Origin: a virus
Strand: one strand, 5' to 3'
Length of the DNA stretch: 64,000 nt
IMG/VR virus record: IMGVR_UViG_3300036820_000017
Span: 1-64,000 of that record
Numbering within the stretch: the stretch's first letter is position 1; each line of letters begins with the position of its first letter. The position numbers and the translations under genes are program-made. This document shows positions 46,852 through 54,897 of this stretch, one piece after another. The notes under the pieces were generated by a model. That model had not been told where the DNA came from. It ran no database searches and worked only from the letters and a program-made list of their open reading frames with translations.

Positions 46852-49611
46852 GTGCCCAATCTCGAGCCCGTGGTCCTCCAGCAGGACCAGGTCAAGATCC
46901 GGCTGATCGGTCCGAAGGCGTCGGTCTGGCCGGCGCCGCCGGCGGACGTGCAGACCTTCAGCGTGCTGGGCTGCGACACGATGGTCGCGCGGCCGTTGCC
47001 CGTATCGAACGTGCCGGCGAGCCCCGACTTCGTGTCGGGCTACTGGACCGGCCGGCTCGACGATGCCGGCGAGGCGCAGCTCGTGTTCCCCAATGCGACC
47101 AGCAGCGACGGGACGCCGTGGCGACAGCGGTTCGACCCGACCGGGCACCTGCAGTGGATCGAGATCTACTTCAACGGCTACCTCGATTTCTGCGGCGTGA
47201 TCGACCAGGTCACCCCTGATCAGCAGTCGGTGACCGTCCACGCCTACGACCCGTTCTGGGTGCTCAAGAAGGCCTACGTCCGCGACTGGATTGTCACGCA
47301 GGCGCCGCGGGACGTGATCGAACGCGGGACGAAGCTGTGGGTGCCGACCGCTGTCGACAACTTCCCCGCGGGTTCGATCAGTTCGCAGTGGACGGTGTCG
47401 ACCTCGGGTGGTGGCACGGCTGCGATTGGACCGAACGGCGGCTTGAACCTCGCGATCCCGGCATCAACGGGGCAGGTCATCGTCGAAAGCGCGGCCGTGG
47501 CGTGCGACTCGACTTCGGTCTGGTCGGCGAGCTGCACCCTCCAGAACGCCAACATCGGCATCAACTTCATGACCTGGATGGTCAAGGAGTCCAGCGGCCA
47601 CGAGTACATGCTGCAGATGTTCAGCGGCATCATGACCTTTGATGCCAGCGGCCTGAGCTTCGTGACTCAGATGCCGTTCCCGGCGGCTCCCAGCTATGAG
47701 TTCCTGATCGAATCCGACGGCGAATGGGTATCGGGGTATGTGAACGGCCAACTGGTGGGCTGTATCCGCCGTTTGGATGCGGCGGCTACCTCACTCCAGG
47801 CTGAGATCAACTTCTTCAGCGACGGGGGTGGCGCCGCCAATCTAACCGTCACGGGCGTCCTTGCGGAGACCCTCCAGCCATTCCTGATGGTGGGCTCAGA
47901 CAAGGGCGACTATGTCCTCGCAGGAGACGCCAGCACCTACCCGAGCGGCGGCCTGACCGCTCGATATTTCAACGATCTCGACCTCGTGGCCGACTCGAAC
48001 GCTCTCTACAAGGTCCTATCTCCGCCGCGCACCCAGGCATATGGCGGCTCATCGCCAGCCGAGTATCAGGACCAGCAGGACGCCACGATCGCCAATCAGG
48101 ACAACCCCACGCCCGGCGCGGCCACCTCCAACTGGTCGGTTAAATGGTTCGGCGCGATCTACCTCAAGCTCAGCGCCGGCAACTACAGCTTCGAGATTGA
48201 AAACCCCGCGACCTCCGGATGCGCCGTCCGCGTGTGGGTCGGCAAGACCCAGTTCGGGACGCAACTCGTGGACGAATGGACGTTCGGTACGCAGGCGCAG
48301 ATCTTTGGGTTCACGGTGAGCGCCACCACGCTGGCGGGCACCAACTCCGACGGGTCGACATCCGCGAAGGATGGCTGGTATCCGATCGTCATCGAGTACG
48401 CGGTCGGGTCGACCGCGCTGCAGGCACCCTTGCTGGCCCTCCTCAGCAGCCCGGCGGCCTACACCGATCCCGGGGGCACCGCGATCGCCGCCGGCTCGCA
48501 GAACATCGTCGTCCCGTCAACATCGCTCTCGCCGCTCGGCTGCATCGACCAGCGCTACCAAGGCGTCGCGCACTTCGACCTCGTCCAGCAAACCCTCCAG
48601 GCCGTCAACGCGTCCAGCAGCACCCATCCCCAGCAACTCGAAGCCAGCACCATCGCGTTCCCTGGGGTGCTCGCCCCGCGGATCCGAGAGGGGCAGGACA
48701 CCGACGTCGTCCTGCAACCCGACCTCGGGGCGCGCCAGGACGCCGAAGGGCTGCTCAACTACTCGTCGACCCTGGACTCCAGCGACTTCGCGACCTCGAT
48801 GCAGGGCAACGGTGCCGGCACGCAGACCGGAACCACCGGACAGCTGCAGGCGATGGTCTACGACGCGCCCACGATGCAGGCAGCGCTGTTCGATGCGCAG
48901 CAATGGCAGGACTTCTCCGATGCGTCATTTGTGCAGCTTCTGCAGGCTCTGCTCAACGCGCAACTCGGCCTGTCGCTCACCCCCTGGCAGCTGTTGTCTG
49001 CCGACCCGAACGGCCGACCGCGGAAGGCGTATGCGTGGCCGATCACCGGCGCGACCCTGCAGATGCGTTGGCGTCCCGGCTTCGGCCTGCGCGTCCAGGC
49101 GCCACTGATCAACGTCTATGACACCAGTCCGCGGCAGCTACTGGTCATCACGCGGAACGTCGGCCCCTTCGGGTACGTCAGCACGCAGGGCACGTTCGCG
49201 GACCGCCCGAAGAACCCAGCGCGCACCCTCAAACGGCAGCTCTACACCGTGACGCGCCTGCAGCGCAACTATCAACGCGGGGCGCTGCGGCTCACGGGCA
49301 ACAGCCAGTTCTCGTCGATCGCCGCCTCGACCCTGGACTCCGGGCTCACGATCGTCCCGCTCTCCCCAGGCGACAAGATCATCGGAGCCACCCTCTATAT
49401 CGCCGTCAACACCGGCAACGTCCACGTCTATATCAACGGCAGCGATGAGACGACTGCGCTCAACGGCCCATGGACCGGAGAGCCCGTTGTGATTCCAATC
49501 GGCCCTGTAGCAGTCCCGGGTGTCGGCAACACCCTCTTCGCCCAGCTTTACAACGCCAGCGGCTCTGCGATCACCGTCCGCTACCAACTCGTCGCTGACG
49601 TTCTCCGCTAG
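46852..49611 (+). CDS. Minor tail protein with PA14-like insertion, 919 aa
   Basis: GTG 46852 has GAGGAGGT. The N-terminal part (residues 1-150, LDFCGVIDQVTPDQQSVTVHAYDPFWVL) resembles baseplate hub/tail-associated proteins. A LamG-like beta segment lies at about 170-300 (YEFLIESDGEWVSGYVNGQLVG). A PA14-like domain at about 360-545 has GGLTARYFNDLDL, AIYLKLSAGNYSFEIEN and DGWYPIVIEYAVG, and could bind carbohydrate. The C-terminal part returns to a hub-like sequence. A host-surface contact role is likely. Confidence 0.75.
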   Translation: MPNLEPVVLQQDQVKIRLIGPKASVWPAPPADVQTFSVLGCDTMVARPLPVSNVPASPDFVSGYWTGRLDDAGEAQLVFPNATSSDGTPWRQRFDPTGHLQWIEIYFNGYLDFCGVIDQVTPDQQSVTVHAYDPFWVLKKAYVRDWIVTQAPRDVIERGTKLWVPTAVDNFPAGSISSQWTVSTSGGGTAAIGPNGGLNLAIPASTGQVIVESAAVACDSTSVWSASCTLQNANIGINFMTWMVKESSGHEYMLQMFSGIMTFDASGLSFVTQMPFPAAPSYEFLIESDGEWVSGYVNGQLVGCIRRLDAAATSLQAEINFFSDGGGAANLTVTGVLAETLQPFLMVGSDKGDYVLAGDASTYPSGGLTARYFNDLDLVADSNALYKVLSPPRTQAYGGSSPAEYQDQQDATIANQDNPTPGAATSNWSVKWFGAIYLKLSAGNYSFEIENPATSGCAVRVWVGKTQFGTQLVDEWTFGTQAQIFGFTVSATTLAGTNSDGSTSAKDGWYPIVIEYAVGSTALQAPLLALLSSPAAYTDPGGTAIAAGSQNIVVPSTSLSPLGCIDQRYQGVAHFDLVQQTLQAVNASSSTHPQQLEASTIAFPGVLAPRIREGQDTDVVLQPDLGARQDAEGLLNYSSTLDSSDFATSMQGNGAGTQTGTTGQLQAMVYDAPTMQAALFDAQQWQDFSDASFVQLLQALLNAQLGLSLTPWQLLSADPNGRPRKAYAWPITGATLQMRWRPGFGLRVQAPLINVYDTSPRQLLVITRNVGPFGYVSTQGTFADRPKNPARTLKRQLYTVTRLQRNYQRGALRLTGNSQFSSIAASTLDSGLTIVPLSPGDKIIGATLYIAVNTGNVHVYINGSDETTALNGPWTGEPVVIPIGPVAVPGVGNTLFAQLYNASGSAITVRYQLVADVLR

Positions 49612-49660
49612 CTCCCTGACCGTTCTGCGGTCCTAGCCCGAACCCCGGACCGGAGGTCCC

Positions 49661-50746
49661 ATGCATCCCAAGCGCCTTCTCGGCGTCGCTGCCGCCTGCG
49701 CGCTCGCGCTCGCCGCGACCGCCAGCGCCGCCACGCCCCCATCGTGCACCCCCGGCAACTACTACATGCAGTGCGCCGCCAACGCGCCCGGCCAGACCCC
49801 CCCGACACAGCTTGGCGCAACCGCCGGAACGTTCGGCGTTGACAGCTACGGCGCCGCGAACCCAGGGATCGCCGCGACCTTCGACTGCACGTACCTATCC
49901 GGCTCGCCCGGAGGTAAGGACTGGACCGCCAGCGGACGTGCCGCCTGGGTCGCGCGCGGAAAGAAAACCTGCGTCGTCTGGGAGACCTACGCCAACCGGG
50001 CCGAGTTCGGGTACGGCGCCGGCCAAGACGACGCGCGCGCCGCGCGCGCCGAAGCGGCCGCTGTCGGCTTCCCGACCTACGTCCCGATCCGCTTCGCCGT
50101 CGACACCGACACGTCAGCCGCGAACGTCGCCGCGTACTTCGAGGGTGTCAAGTCGATCCTCGGCGACCGGACCGGCGCGTACGGCTCCTACACCATCGTG
50201 ACCGGCCTCGAGGCACGCGGGATCACGACGCCACGAAACGACTGGCAAACCATCGCGTGGTCGTACGGGAACCGCAGCCGGGCGTGCCTGTACCAGTCGT
50301 CGATCAACGACACGCTCGACGGCGAGAGCGTCGACTACGACACCGCGTCGTGCGCCGACTTCGGCCAGGACCCCTACGCGCAGACCCCCAAGACGGTCTG
50401 CTTCGGCAAGCACGCTCAGGGGTCGAAGGCGTGCCAGGCAATCCATGCCGACGTGCGGAAGTGGCAGGCCGCGGTCAAGTCCAGCAACGGCGCCTATGAC
50501 GCCCGCGGGTGCGTGGCGCTGACCAAGACCCGCAACACGCTCAACGCGCGATGGGACTGGTTCTGGACCCAGCTGCGAGAGCACCCGAAGGTCAAGACCG
50601 CGTATCGCAAGGCCGCGCTCGCGTCGACCGGCCGGGCGGTCAACAGCGTCCGGCGTGTCATCACCGGCCGCGCGTGCCTCACGTTCTCCGGCCGCGTCTC
50701 CTATTTCACGGCCCTCATCCAAGCCACGGAGCGCAAGTACACATGA
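49661..50746 (+). CDS. Secreted DUF1906 glycoside-hydrolase-like endolysin candidate
   Basis: The 361-residue protein has a signal peptide (KRLLGVAAACALALAATASA, cleavage after about residue 23). A DUF1906/GH25-like TIM-barrel domain follows: FGVDSYGAANPGIAATFDCTYLSG, VPIRFAVDTDTSAANVAAYFEGV, GAYGSYTIVTGLEARG and TIAWSYGNRS. The family is thought to act on peptidoglycan. A Cys-containing C-terminal region follows. A Sec signal would let it leave the cell without a holin. It leads the lysis cluster. Confidence 0.75.
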   Translation: MHPKRLLGVAAACALALAATASAATPPSCTPGNYYMQCAANAPGQTPPTQLGATAGTFGVDSYGAANPGIAATFDCTYLSGSPGGKDWTASGRAAWVARGKKTCVVWETYANRAEFGYGAGQDDARAARAEAAAVGFPTYVPIRFAVDTDTSAANVAAYFEGVKSILGDRTGAYGSYTIVTGLEARGITTPRNDWQTIAWSYGNRSRACLYQSSINDTLDGESVDYDTASCADFGQDPYAQTPKTVCFGKHAQGSKACQAIHADVRKWQAAVKSSNGAYDARGCVALTKTRNTLNARWDWFWTQLREHPKVKTAYRKAALASTGRAVNSVRRVITGRACLTFSGRVSYFTALIQATERKYT

Positions 50747-51258
50747 CTCTCACCACACCGCAACGCGACGCGATCGTCCAGGTCGCCGACCTGTTCATCG
50801 CCAACGCCAGCCCGATCACCTACCCGGCGCCCGACCAGGTGATCCGCCCGCACGTCTACCGGACGGTCGACTGGCTGCAGGGCTACTGGAAGACCGGACA
50901 TCACAGCGTGTGGGACTGCTCGATCGCGGTCCAGCAGGTCCTGTACTGCGCGGGGAACAACGGGCAGACGATCGCTGACCCGTCCGGCTTTGAGTACGAG
51001 GGGTGGGGCGACACGCAGTCGTGGCAGGACGCGCTGCCGCACTACACCAGCCCGGTCGATGCGCACGCGGGCGCGCTGGTGGTGTTCAACGCCGGCGGCC
51101 CGGTCGAGGAGCAGCACGGCTGCATCGTGATCACGCCCGGCTCTGATCCGGTCCTGTTCTCGCACGGCAGCGCTGCGGGGCCGCTGCGGATCAGCTTGTC
51201 AGAGGAGCAGACGGCGCACACCGGAAGCACCGTGTTCCTGGACGTCAGTTCGCTCTGA
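50743..51258 (+). CDS. NlpC/P60- or CHAP-like cysteine peptidase
   Basis: The 171-residue protein has VWDCSIAVQQVLYCAG with candidate catalytic C59. A His follows in EEQHGCIVIT (H125), after HAGALVVFNAGG, the usual order in NlpC/P60 and CHAP amidases. It probably cleaves cell-wall peptides and is coupled to the DUF1906 gene. No signal peptide is present, so it would need the holin. Confidence 0.72.
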   Translation: MTLTTPQRDAIVQVADLFIANASPITYPAPDQVIRPHVYRTVDWLQGYWKTGHHSVWDCSIAVQQVLYCAGNNGQTIADPSGFEYEGWGDTQSWQDALPHYTSPVDAHAGALVVFNAGGPVEEQHGCIVITPGSDPVLFSHGSAAGPLRISLSEEQTAHTGSTVFLDVSSL

Positions 51259-51485
51259 TGACGCACCGGTACATCCGGGCGATGCTCCGCTCCGCGACCG
51301 CGGAGAAGTACCTGCACGGCTGGCAGGGCCCGCACGCGCCGTATCGCAGCTACACGATGACCCCGCAAGCAGCGCCGTGCGTCGAAACGTCGCTCGCCGA
51401 AACCGTCGGGTACGTCCACGCGCTCGAGAGCGCTGGCGTGCAGCCGCTGTACCGCGACAGCGAACCCATCGGGATCTACGAATGA
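51258..51485 (+). CDS. Hypothetical protein, 75 aa
   Basis: ATG 51258 overlaps the peptidase stop. The sequence (MTHRYIRAMLRSATAEKYLHGWQGPHAPYRSYTMTP) shows no known motif. It belongs to the lysis operon by overlap on both sides. Confidence 0.55.
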   Translation: MTHRYIRAMLRSATAEKYLHGWQGPHAPYRSYTMTPQAAPCVETSLAETVGYVHALESAGVQPLYRDSEPIGIYE

Positions 51486-51667
51486 GCCCGGACATCGCCG
51501 CTGAGATCGAAGCGTACGCCGCGAAGCTCAACGGCCGCCCGCGCGCCGCCGACCAACTCCGCCACGAAGAACTCGAGCTCTACGACGCCGACCTCGCGAA
51601 GGCCCGCGCCCGGATGGAGCAGGCGTACCTGGAGAACCAACCCACCCGAGAGGACCGCACCGCATGA
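51482..51667 (+). CDS. Small helical hypothetical protein, 61 aa
   Basis: ATG 51482 overlaps the previous stop and its end overlaps the next start. The product is charged and helical (AAEIEAYAAKLNGRPRAADQLRHEELELYDADLAKARARMEQ). Function is unknown. Confidence 0.5.
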   Translation: MSPDIAAEIEAYAAKLNGRPRAADQLRHEELELYDADLAKARARMEQAYLENQPTREDRTA

Positions 51668-52458
51668 CGCTCTACACCGGCAAGCTGCCCGCCACCCCCG
51701 ACAGCCGCGACCTGATGTTCGACCAGTACATCGACGCGAGCGTCATCAACCTCAACGAGGCGCCGCCCGTCAAGACGCCCGGGCACGCCTCCAAGATGCC
51801 CGCGCCGCGGCTGATGCTCGGCAACGGGCCCGACAACAGCGTCCGGCCCGGCTTCCAGGGCGCCGGCAACTGCGTGTTCGCCGGGCTGACGAACTATCAG
51901 CGGCTCGCATGGGCGATCAGCGGGAAGGGCCTGTTCCCCGCGACCGGCCTGACCGCGATCCAGAACTACAGCGAGGTCACCGGCTACGTCATCGGCGACC
52001 CGTCCACCGACCAGGGCACCAACATGCGGACCGCGATGAACTGGATGGTCAAGACGGGCTACAAGGACGCGAAGGGCGCGCGCCACCGGTTCGGCGCGTA
52101 CGCCGCGGTCCAGTTCTCCAACGTCAACCACCTGCTGTGGGCGCTGTATCTCAGCGACGAGGGGATCCTCACCGGCATCCGGTTCGGGAACGGGAACATG
52201 GTCCAGTTCGACGAGAACAAGCCGTGGGCGCCCGTCGCCGACGCGGACGACGGCCACTGCATCCTGCTCGACTACTGGATCCGGGCGGAGTCATGGGCGC
52301 GCGACGAGCCGTGCACCGAGCCGTTCGTGCTCGGCCCCCGCTCCCAAGTCGACGAGGCCTTCTTCTCTATTGATGAAGAAGGACTTGTCAATGGCAAATC
52401 GGTTGAAGGCTTCGATTCCCAACAGCTCCTGTCTGATGCCAAGGCTCTCGCGGCGTAA
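51664..52458 (+). CDS. Papain-like (C1-type) cysteine peptidase
   Basis: The 264-residue protein has the propeptide-like opening TPDSRDLMFDQY, a catalytic Cys at C70 (GAGNCVFAGLTNYQRL) and a catalytic His at H198 (DADDGHCILLDYW). NYSEVTGYVIGDPSTDQGTNMRTAMNWM also matches bacterial and phage C1-like peptidases. It may cleave cell-wall bridge peptides or host surface proteins. It stands just before an inserted HNH gene. Confidence 0.72.
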   Translation: MTLYTGKLPATPDSRDLMFDQYIDASVINLNEAPPVKTPGHASKMPAPRLMLGNGPDNSVRPGFQGAGNCVFAGLTNYQRLAWAISGKGLFPATGLTAIQNYSEVTGYVIGDPSTDQGTNMRTAMNWMVKTGYKDAKGARHRFGAYAAVQFSNVNHLLWALYLSDEGILTGIRFGNGNMVQFDENKPWAPVADADDGHCILLDYWIRAESWARDEPCTEPFVLGPRSQVDEAFFSIDEEGLVNGKSVEGFDSQQLLSDAKALAA

Positions 52459-52531
52459 ACTGTGGGGAAACGCAAAAGCGGGCCGGCGACGCTGTGAACG
52501 TCCCGGCCCTGGACACCCGGAGGTAGCCCGG
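52456..52531 (+). ncRNA. Promoter and bulged-hairpin leader of HNH gene (copy B)
   Basis: TAAACT (52456-52461) is followed by a hairpin: lower stem GGGCCGG (52480-52486) with CCGGCCC (52503-52509), a bulged C (52487), upper stem GACG/CGTC (52488-52502) and loop CTGTGAA. The architecture is the same as at 28522-28588: the bulge is on the same side and the loop ends in TGAA. One upper-stem pair differs by compensation (G-C there, A-T here). A strong GGAGG lies before ATG 52532. Confidence 0.6.
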
Positions 52532-53071
52532 ATGCCGAGCAGCACGATACCCGTGGGGTTCTGTCAGTGTGGATGCGGCGGCCGTACGCCGATCGCCAAG
52601 AAGAACGACGCCTCGAAGGGCTATGTGCGTGGCCAGCCCGTTCGGTTCCTGCCACAGCACGGTGCGAGGGTGCCGAAGCCGCTTGTGCAGCGGCTCGAAG
52701 CACACGTCAATCGCACCGACGATGGCTGCTGGATCTGGACCGGTTCGATCCGTCCCAACGGATATGGGCAGATCGCGGTGGATGTGGATGGGCGCCGACT
52801 TCCGCGTCAGGTGCATCGCGTCGCATACGAACTATTCGTCGGGCCGATCCCGGATGGTCTTGACCTAGATCATCTCTGCCGCAACCGCGCCTGCTTCAAC
52901 CCGGCGCATCTCGAGCCGGTAACCCGGCGTGAGAACGCCCGTCGCGGCATCAAGGGGATCTTGACGACGCATTGTCCCAAGGGGCATCCATACGACGAGG
53001 CGAACACGTACGTCAGGCCCAATGGTCACCGGGGTTGTCGCGCATGTCGTGCGCAGAAGGGACCCAGCTGA
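52532..53071 (+). CDS. HNH homing endonuclease (HNH_3-like)
   Basis: The 179-residue protein has an N-terminal Cys cluster (CQCGCGG), a GCWIWTGSIRPNGYGQI core and the HNH_3 motif LDHLCRNRACFNPAHLEPVT. A C-terminal zinc motif (HCPKGHPYDEANTY...CRACRAQ) follows. It lacks the paired Cys/His repeats of the copies at 11245 and 28589. It is inserted between the cysteine peptidase and the coiled-coil membrane gene and has its own leader. Confidence 0.88.
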   Translation: MPSSTIPVGFCQCGCGGRTPIAKKNDASKGYVRGQPVRFLPQHGARVPKPLVQRLEAHVNRTDDGCWIWTGSIRPNGYGQIAVDVDGRRLPRQVHRVAYELFVGPIPDGLDLDHLCRNRACFNPAHLEPVTRRENARRGIKGILTTHCPKGHPYDEANTYVRPNGHRGCRACRAQKGPS

Positions 53072-53073
53072 CC

Positions 53074-53295
53074 ATGGCTGACCAGGAACTTCGCGCAGAG
53101 CTTCACGACTGCCAGCGCCGCCTCGGTGCCGTCGAGCATGACGTGACCGTGCTGCAAACCCAGGCGTCCGATCAGGCTGGCGCGCAGGCCGCGTCGACCA
53201 GCGGCCGGGACTTCTGGATCACGACGGCGCTCGCGGTCGTGTCGACCGTCGCGTTCGTGCTCGCGCTGCTGCCCGCCTTCGGCATCCGGCTCTAA
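53074..53295 (+). CDS. Coiled-coil protein with C-terminal membrane helix, 73 aa
   Basis: From ATG 53074 a coiled coil (LRAELHDCQRRLGAVEHDVTVLQTQA) leads to one membrane helix (TALAVVSTVAFVLALLPAF). This matches the layout of holin-associated proteins and of the protein at 22500. It lies just upstream of the likely holin. Confidence 0.65.
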   Translation: MADQELRAELHDCQRRLGAVEHDVTVLQTQASDQAGAQAASTSGRDFWITTALAVVSTVAFVLALLPAFGIRL

Positions 53296-53345
53296 CCCTC
53301 AACTCTCAACCCGTCTGACCCTCTACCTGAGAAGGAGACTTACCC

Positions 53346-53732
53346 ATGGTTTTCACCAACAAGCTCGCTGTCCTGCTCGGCGTCGCCCTCGCGGTCGTCG
53401 CAGCCATCATCTCGTTCCTGGACCTCTCCGGCGTCTGGACCGCCGGCCTGCAGGGAGCCGTCATCATCCTCGGCGCGTTCGGCGTGCAGATGCTGTCGCC
53501 GTCGCAGATCGCCGCGAAGATCCCCGCGCACGTCGCCGCGATCGTGTCCGCCGTCCTGACCGCCGCCAACCTGTTCCTGCAGGCCGACGTTTCGATGCCG
53601 ACGCTCGCTCACGCGCTGATCGGTGCCGCGTTCGCGATCGCTGCCGCGCTCGGGATCACCGTCACCGGCATCGCGATGTCTAACGCCGTGAAGGCGCTGC
53701 AGCCCGCGAAGACCGCCCGGAAGCGCTCGTGA
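53346..53732 (+). CDS. Holin candidate, 128 aa
   Basis: The product has hydrophobic helices near residues 6-24, 30-46, 62-78 and 85-105 and ends in a basic tail (KTARKRS). It has the size, topology and lysis-cluster position of phage holins. The Shine-Dalgarno is AAGGAGA. Confidence 0.7.
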   Translation: MVFTNKLAVLLGVALAVVAAIISFLDLSGVWTAGLQGAVIILGAFGVQMLSPSQIAAKIPAHVAAIVSAVLTAANLFLQADVSMPTLAHALIGAAFAIAAALGITVTGIAMSNAVKALQPAKTARKRS

Positions 53733-54733
53733 CCGACGACCTGATCCTCGACCGGATCGCCGCGCAGCCTGAGTCCGTCGAGCTGGGGAGCATTCCCTGG
53801 CCCGACGGGCTCAAGCCCGTCCCGTCGCGGCCGCCGAAGACGATCAGCGGGGCGCTGCCGTCGGTCGATGTGGTGGTGCTGACGTACACGCAGGCGGAGC
53901 GCGAGGCCGCGGCGGACGTGCTCACCCCGGGCGTGCATCACACCGACTGGGCGGACTACACGCACAAGTGGGCTAGCTATGAGAGTCAGCTGACCGGCCG
54001 GTCCCCAGCACGCGATGAGCGGTGCATGGCGAGCGTGTGCGTCACCCAGATCGGCTCCCAGTCGGTGCTTGTCGCCGGCTCGAACCTGCATCTCAGCACG
54101 GATGGGCCGTCGATGCCGGTGCGGCAGCTCGTGGAGCAGATCGCGCAGGAGACGGGCTGCCGTCTGTTCATTACGACCGGGACCGCTGGCGGTGTCGGCG
54201 CTGGCGAGGTGCTCGGCGATGTGATCGTCGGGGAGGCCGTGAAGTTCAACCTGGCGAAGAGCCAGTGGGCGAACGAGCCGTACGCGCAGGAACGGTTCCC
54301 GTCGACCGGGCAGCTCGGCTATGAGCAGCGCGGCGAGCTCGATATCACGTTCGAGACGCTGATCCCCGCGGCGATCGGCGATCACCTGAAGTCGTCGGGG
54401 TATGCGCCGCGGGCGCCGCAGCTGGTGCTCGGGAAGGACATCGAGACGGTCGGGTATTTCGCTTTTGCGGACACGGCCGACAGCTATGGGGTCGTGAAGA
54501 ACGACCCGAATGTCGGCGTCGAGGAGATGGACGACGCCGCGGTCGCGATGGCGCTCCGCGATCTTTACCAGGCTCCGGCGTGGCTGGCGGTGAGGAACGC
54601 GTCGGACCCGCAGATGGGTTCCGGCCCGCTGGCCAAGCAGAAGGCCCAGGCCGAGCGGCTCTACGAGCGGTTCGGCTACTACACGACGGTCTGCTCAGCG
54701 CTGGCGTGCTGGGCGATCATCGCCGGCAACTGA
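53729..54733 (+). CDS. Nucleoside phosphorylase-like protein
   Basis: The 334-residue protein has the PNP/MTA-nucleosidase fold pattern: VVVLTYTQAEREAAADVL at residues 48-65, phosphate/ribose-site glycines in TTGTAGGVGAGEVLGDVIVG (149-168), VEEMDDAAVAMA (264-275) and AVRNASDP (287-294). The last two correspond to the ribose-binding Glu and base-side Asp motifs of the family. Such domains cleave or phosphorolyse nucleosides and also occur as effectors in nucleotide-depletion defence. It is the last gene of the late operon and starts inside the holin stop. Confidence 0.75.
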   Translation: MTDDLILDRIAAQPESVELGSIPWPDGLKPVPSRPPKTISGALPSVDVVVLTYTQAEREAAADVLTPGVHHTDWADYTHKWASYESQLTGRSPARDERCMASVCVTQIGSQSVLVAGSNLHLSTDGPSMPVRQLVEQIAQETGCRLFITTGTAGGVGAGEVLGDVIVGEAVKFNLAKSQWANEPYAQERFPSTGQLGYEQRGELDITFETLIPAAIGDHLKSSGYAPRAPQLVLGKDIETVGYFAFADTADSYGVVKNDPNVGVEEMDDAAVAMALRDLYQAPAWLAVRNASDPQMGSGPLAKQKAQAERLYERFGYYTTVCSALACWAIIAGN

Positions 54734-54756
54734 CCTTCCCGCCCAGTGCGGGAACC

Positions 54757-54788
54757 GCGGGCGCTGGAAGTCGAGGGCCAGCGCCCGC
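54757..54788 (+). terminator. Terminator hairpin 1 after late operon
   Basis: GCGGGCGCTGG (54757-54767) pairs perfectly with CCAGCGCCCGC (54778-54788), followed by AATCCTTTCT. A smaller hairpin TTCCCGC/GCGGGAA lies just before (54736-54754). Confidence 0.6.
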
Positions 54789-54848
54789 AATCCTTTCTGT
54801 CGGCCGGGCGCGGTAGCGTCCCTGACGGTCGAACTCATGCGCAAGTCA

Positions 54849-54882
54849 GGGCCGTCCGGCATCGTGCCGGGCGGCCCTTTTT
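54849..54882 (+). terminator. Rho-independent terminator of late operon
   Basis: GGGCCGTCCGGCA (54849-54861) pairs over 13 positions (one G-T) with TGCCGGGCGGCCC (54865-54877) around a TCG loop, followed by TTTTT. This is a canonical intrinsic terminator for rightward transcription, just before the convergent lipoprotein gene. Confidence 0.9.
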
Positions 54883-54897
54883 GCTGTCTTGGGACGG

